Assembly (NCBI GenBank): GCA_023451115.1
Contig: JAEXFV010000116.1
Coordinates: 1 to 33,963, forward strand
Length of the DNA stretch: 33,963 nt
Origin: Bacillota bacterium
Lineage (GTDB): Bacteria; Bacillota; Clostridia; Christensenellales; CAG-138
Reading direction: 5' to 3'
In this document: positions 33,280 to 33,963 of the stretch, one piece after another
How positions within the stretch are numbered: position 1 is the first letter of the stretch
Layout of the letters: each line of letters starts with the position of its first letter
The notes under the pieces: generated by a model
What the model was told of the DNA's origin: nothing
Seen by the model: the letters and a program-made list of their open reading frames with translations, nothing else
The model's database searches: none
Program-made: the position numbers and the translations under genes

Positions 33280-33296
33280 ATACCCTATAGGGGTAT
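33280..33296. promoter_or_regulatory. Putative CsoR operator, 5'-UTR copy
   Basis: The inverted repeat ATACCC-TATAG-GGGTAT matches the GC-rich palindromes bound by CsoR. It lies downstream of the predicted -10 of the csoR promoter, so a bound repressor would block elongation or add a second contact. It is 35 bp, centre to centre, from the second operator. Confidence 0.75.
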
Positions 33297-33309
33297 TTCT
33301 GATGTGCTC

Positions 33310-33338
33310 ATCATATACCCCAATGGGGTATTTGTCAA
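33310..33338 (-). promoter_or_regulatory. Near-consensus sigma-A promoter for the csoR-copA operon
   Basis: On the minus strand TTGACA (33338-33333) is followed after exactly 17 bp by TATGAT (33315-33310). The spacer is almost completely occupied by the palindromic operator at 33315-33331. The -35 is a perfect match and the -10 differs at one position. Transcription should begin near 33303 and read toward csoR. Confidence 0.82.
33315..33331. promoter_or_regulatory. Putative CsoR operator in the promoter spacer
   Basis: The perfect inverted repeat ATACCCC-AAT-GGGGTAT, with 7-bp arms, sits between the -35 and -10 boxes of the csoR-copA promoter. A repressor bound here would exclude RNA polymerase, and copper would release it. 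It is the more symmetric of the two sites. Confidence 0.82.
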
Positions 33339-33448
33339 GGGGGAAGAACGGAAAGAAAATATTGCCTGGGAAAGGAGGATAGAGTATGATGCAGGAAGGA
33401 GTGAAACAATTTTTGTAATCCGTGAGTTCTGGAAGGGAGCGGTTTGGT

Positions 33449-33963
33449 ATGGGCGGAGAAAAAAAGGTTGTCCCAGGTATTGTGTGGCGTTTGCTCACAT
33501 TTTTGCTGGTGTTGGCGTTGGGGCTGTTTGCTGTAACGGGATGCGGCGATATTTCGGTGCAGGATGTAGTGGATGTTATTGACACCATTGCGGAAATCAG
33601 CGAGGAAGACGCGGCTCCCTCCGCAACGCAGCAGCCGTCTGTTTTTGCTACACCGTCCCCTGTAAGGGGAGAAGAAGCCTGGGCGGCTACGCCCCAACCG
33701 GAACAAACGTTCTTGCCGGAAGAAACGGCAGCGCTGGAGGAAGGCGGCTGTTATACCGCCAAAGAGGATGTGGCGCTGTATATCCATACCTATGGGCGCC
33801 TGCCGGACAATTTTATCACCAAGGCAGAGGCAAAAAAGCTGGGCTGGCCGGGTGGCTCCCTGGAGCCATATGCTCCGGGCATGTGCATTGGGGGAGACCG
33901 TTTTGGAAACTACGAGGGCTTGCTGCCGCAGGATGGGGGGAGGACTTATATGGAGTGTGATAT
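33449..33963 (+). CDS. Barnase-like extracellular ribonuclease, lipoprotein (3' end outside window)
   Basis: The frame runs from ATG 33449 (GGAAGGGAG 9 nt upstream) off the window end; 171 codons are visible. It has a short basic N-terminus, a hydrophobic segment, and a lipobox FAVTGC with Cys32 as the expected lipidated residue. A low-complexity, Pro/Thr/Glu-rich linker follows. From residue ~108 it matches barnase: ALYIHTYGRLPDNFITKAEA, then APGMCIGGDRFGNYEG, then GGRTYMECDI. The Lys of ITKAEA corresponds to barnase Lys27 and the Glu of MECDI to Glu73. The Arg83, Arg87 and His102 equivalents lie beyond the window. Known family members cleave RNA and are countered by barstar. No barstar gene can be seen within the window; it could be downstream. 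A lipid anchor is unusual for barnase itself, which is secreted. Confidence 0.9.
   Translation, partial: MGGEKKVVPGIVWRLLTFLLVLALGLFAVTGCGDISVQDVVDVIDTIAEISEEDAAPSATQQPSVFATPSPVRGEEAWAATPQPEQTFLPEETAALEEGGCYTAKEDVALYIHTYGRLPDNFITKAEAKKLGWPGGSLEPYAPGMCIGGDRFGNYEGLLPQDGGRTYMECD

Noticed and set aside
1..33963. CRISPR array, tRNA or insertion sequence
   Set aside because: No evenly spaced direct repeats, no tRNA-like clover-leaf region and no transposase-like frame were seen; the only tandem repeat is the MORN coding segment.

Overview
The window looks like a piece of a gut-type Gram-positive chromosome, probably class Clostridia. The evidence is Firmicutes-like ribosome binding sites (AGGAGG-type), a Gram-positive lipoprotein signal, a CsoR-CopA pair and moderately high GC. 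I cannot name a genus from sequence alone. There are no tRNA, rRNA, CRISPR or transposase genes.

Region 1 (1-13696) encodes the distal half of a contractile injection system (eCIS / phage-tail-like particle). In order it holds a Pro/Gln-rich protein of unknown role, a LysM tube-associated protein, a gp27/late-control-D-like hub protein, a gp5-like OB-fold spike, a gp25-like wedge protein, two large baseplate-J-type proteins (Afp11/Afp12-like), a P2 gpI-like protein, a fibre-like protein with a C-terminal Ig-like domain, and an uncharacterised protein. Sheath, inner tube and any conventional tape measure must lie upstream of the window, or are absent.

Region 2 (13693-19007) is a block of three membrane proteins inserted in the same operon: a multi-pass sensor with HAMP and a degenerate class III nucleotide cyclase-like domain, a small tail-anchored protein, and a single-pass MORN-repeat protein.

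Region 3 (19064-24500) returns to the injection system: a DUF4255/Pvc16-like cap protein, a beta-sandwich protein, a DUF4280 PAAR-like tip, an Afp15-like AAA+ ATPase, and a DUF4157 (eCIS core domain) protein with an HELVH motif that is the best candidate cargo/effector.

Region 4 (24579-30105) holds a beta-propeller/sensor/MFS fusion, a GNAT acetyltransferase-like protein and a sensor-HAMP-SpoIIE phosphatase. Many junctions from 4 to 30105 are ATGA or 14-nt overlaps, so the whole stretch probably works as one roughly 30-kb operon ending at a strong hairpin at 30119-30160. The most interesting feature is that membrane proteins with a related sensor layout, and with damaged or unusual output domains, are built into an injection-system operon. 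They may sense the environment and control assembly, membrane docking or firing, but that is inference.

Region 5 (30241-33338) is an unrelated, oppositely oriented copper-resistance operon: a CsoR-type repressor and a CopA-type P1B ATPase with metal-binding domains at both ends. It is driven by a near-consensus promoter whose spacer is exactly filled by a CsoR-like operator. The window ends inside a barnase-like secreted ribonuclease with a lipoprotein signal (33449 onward).
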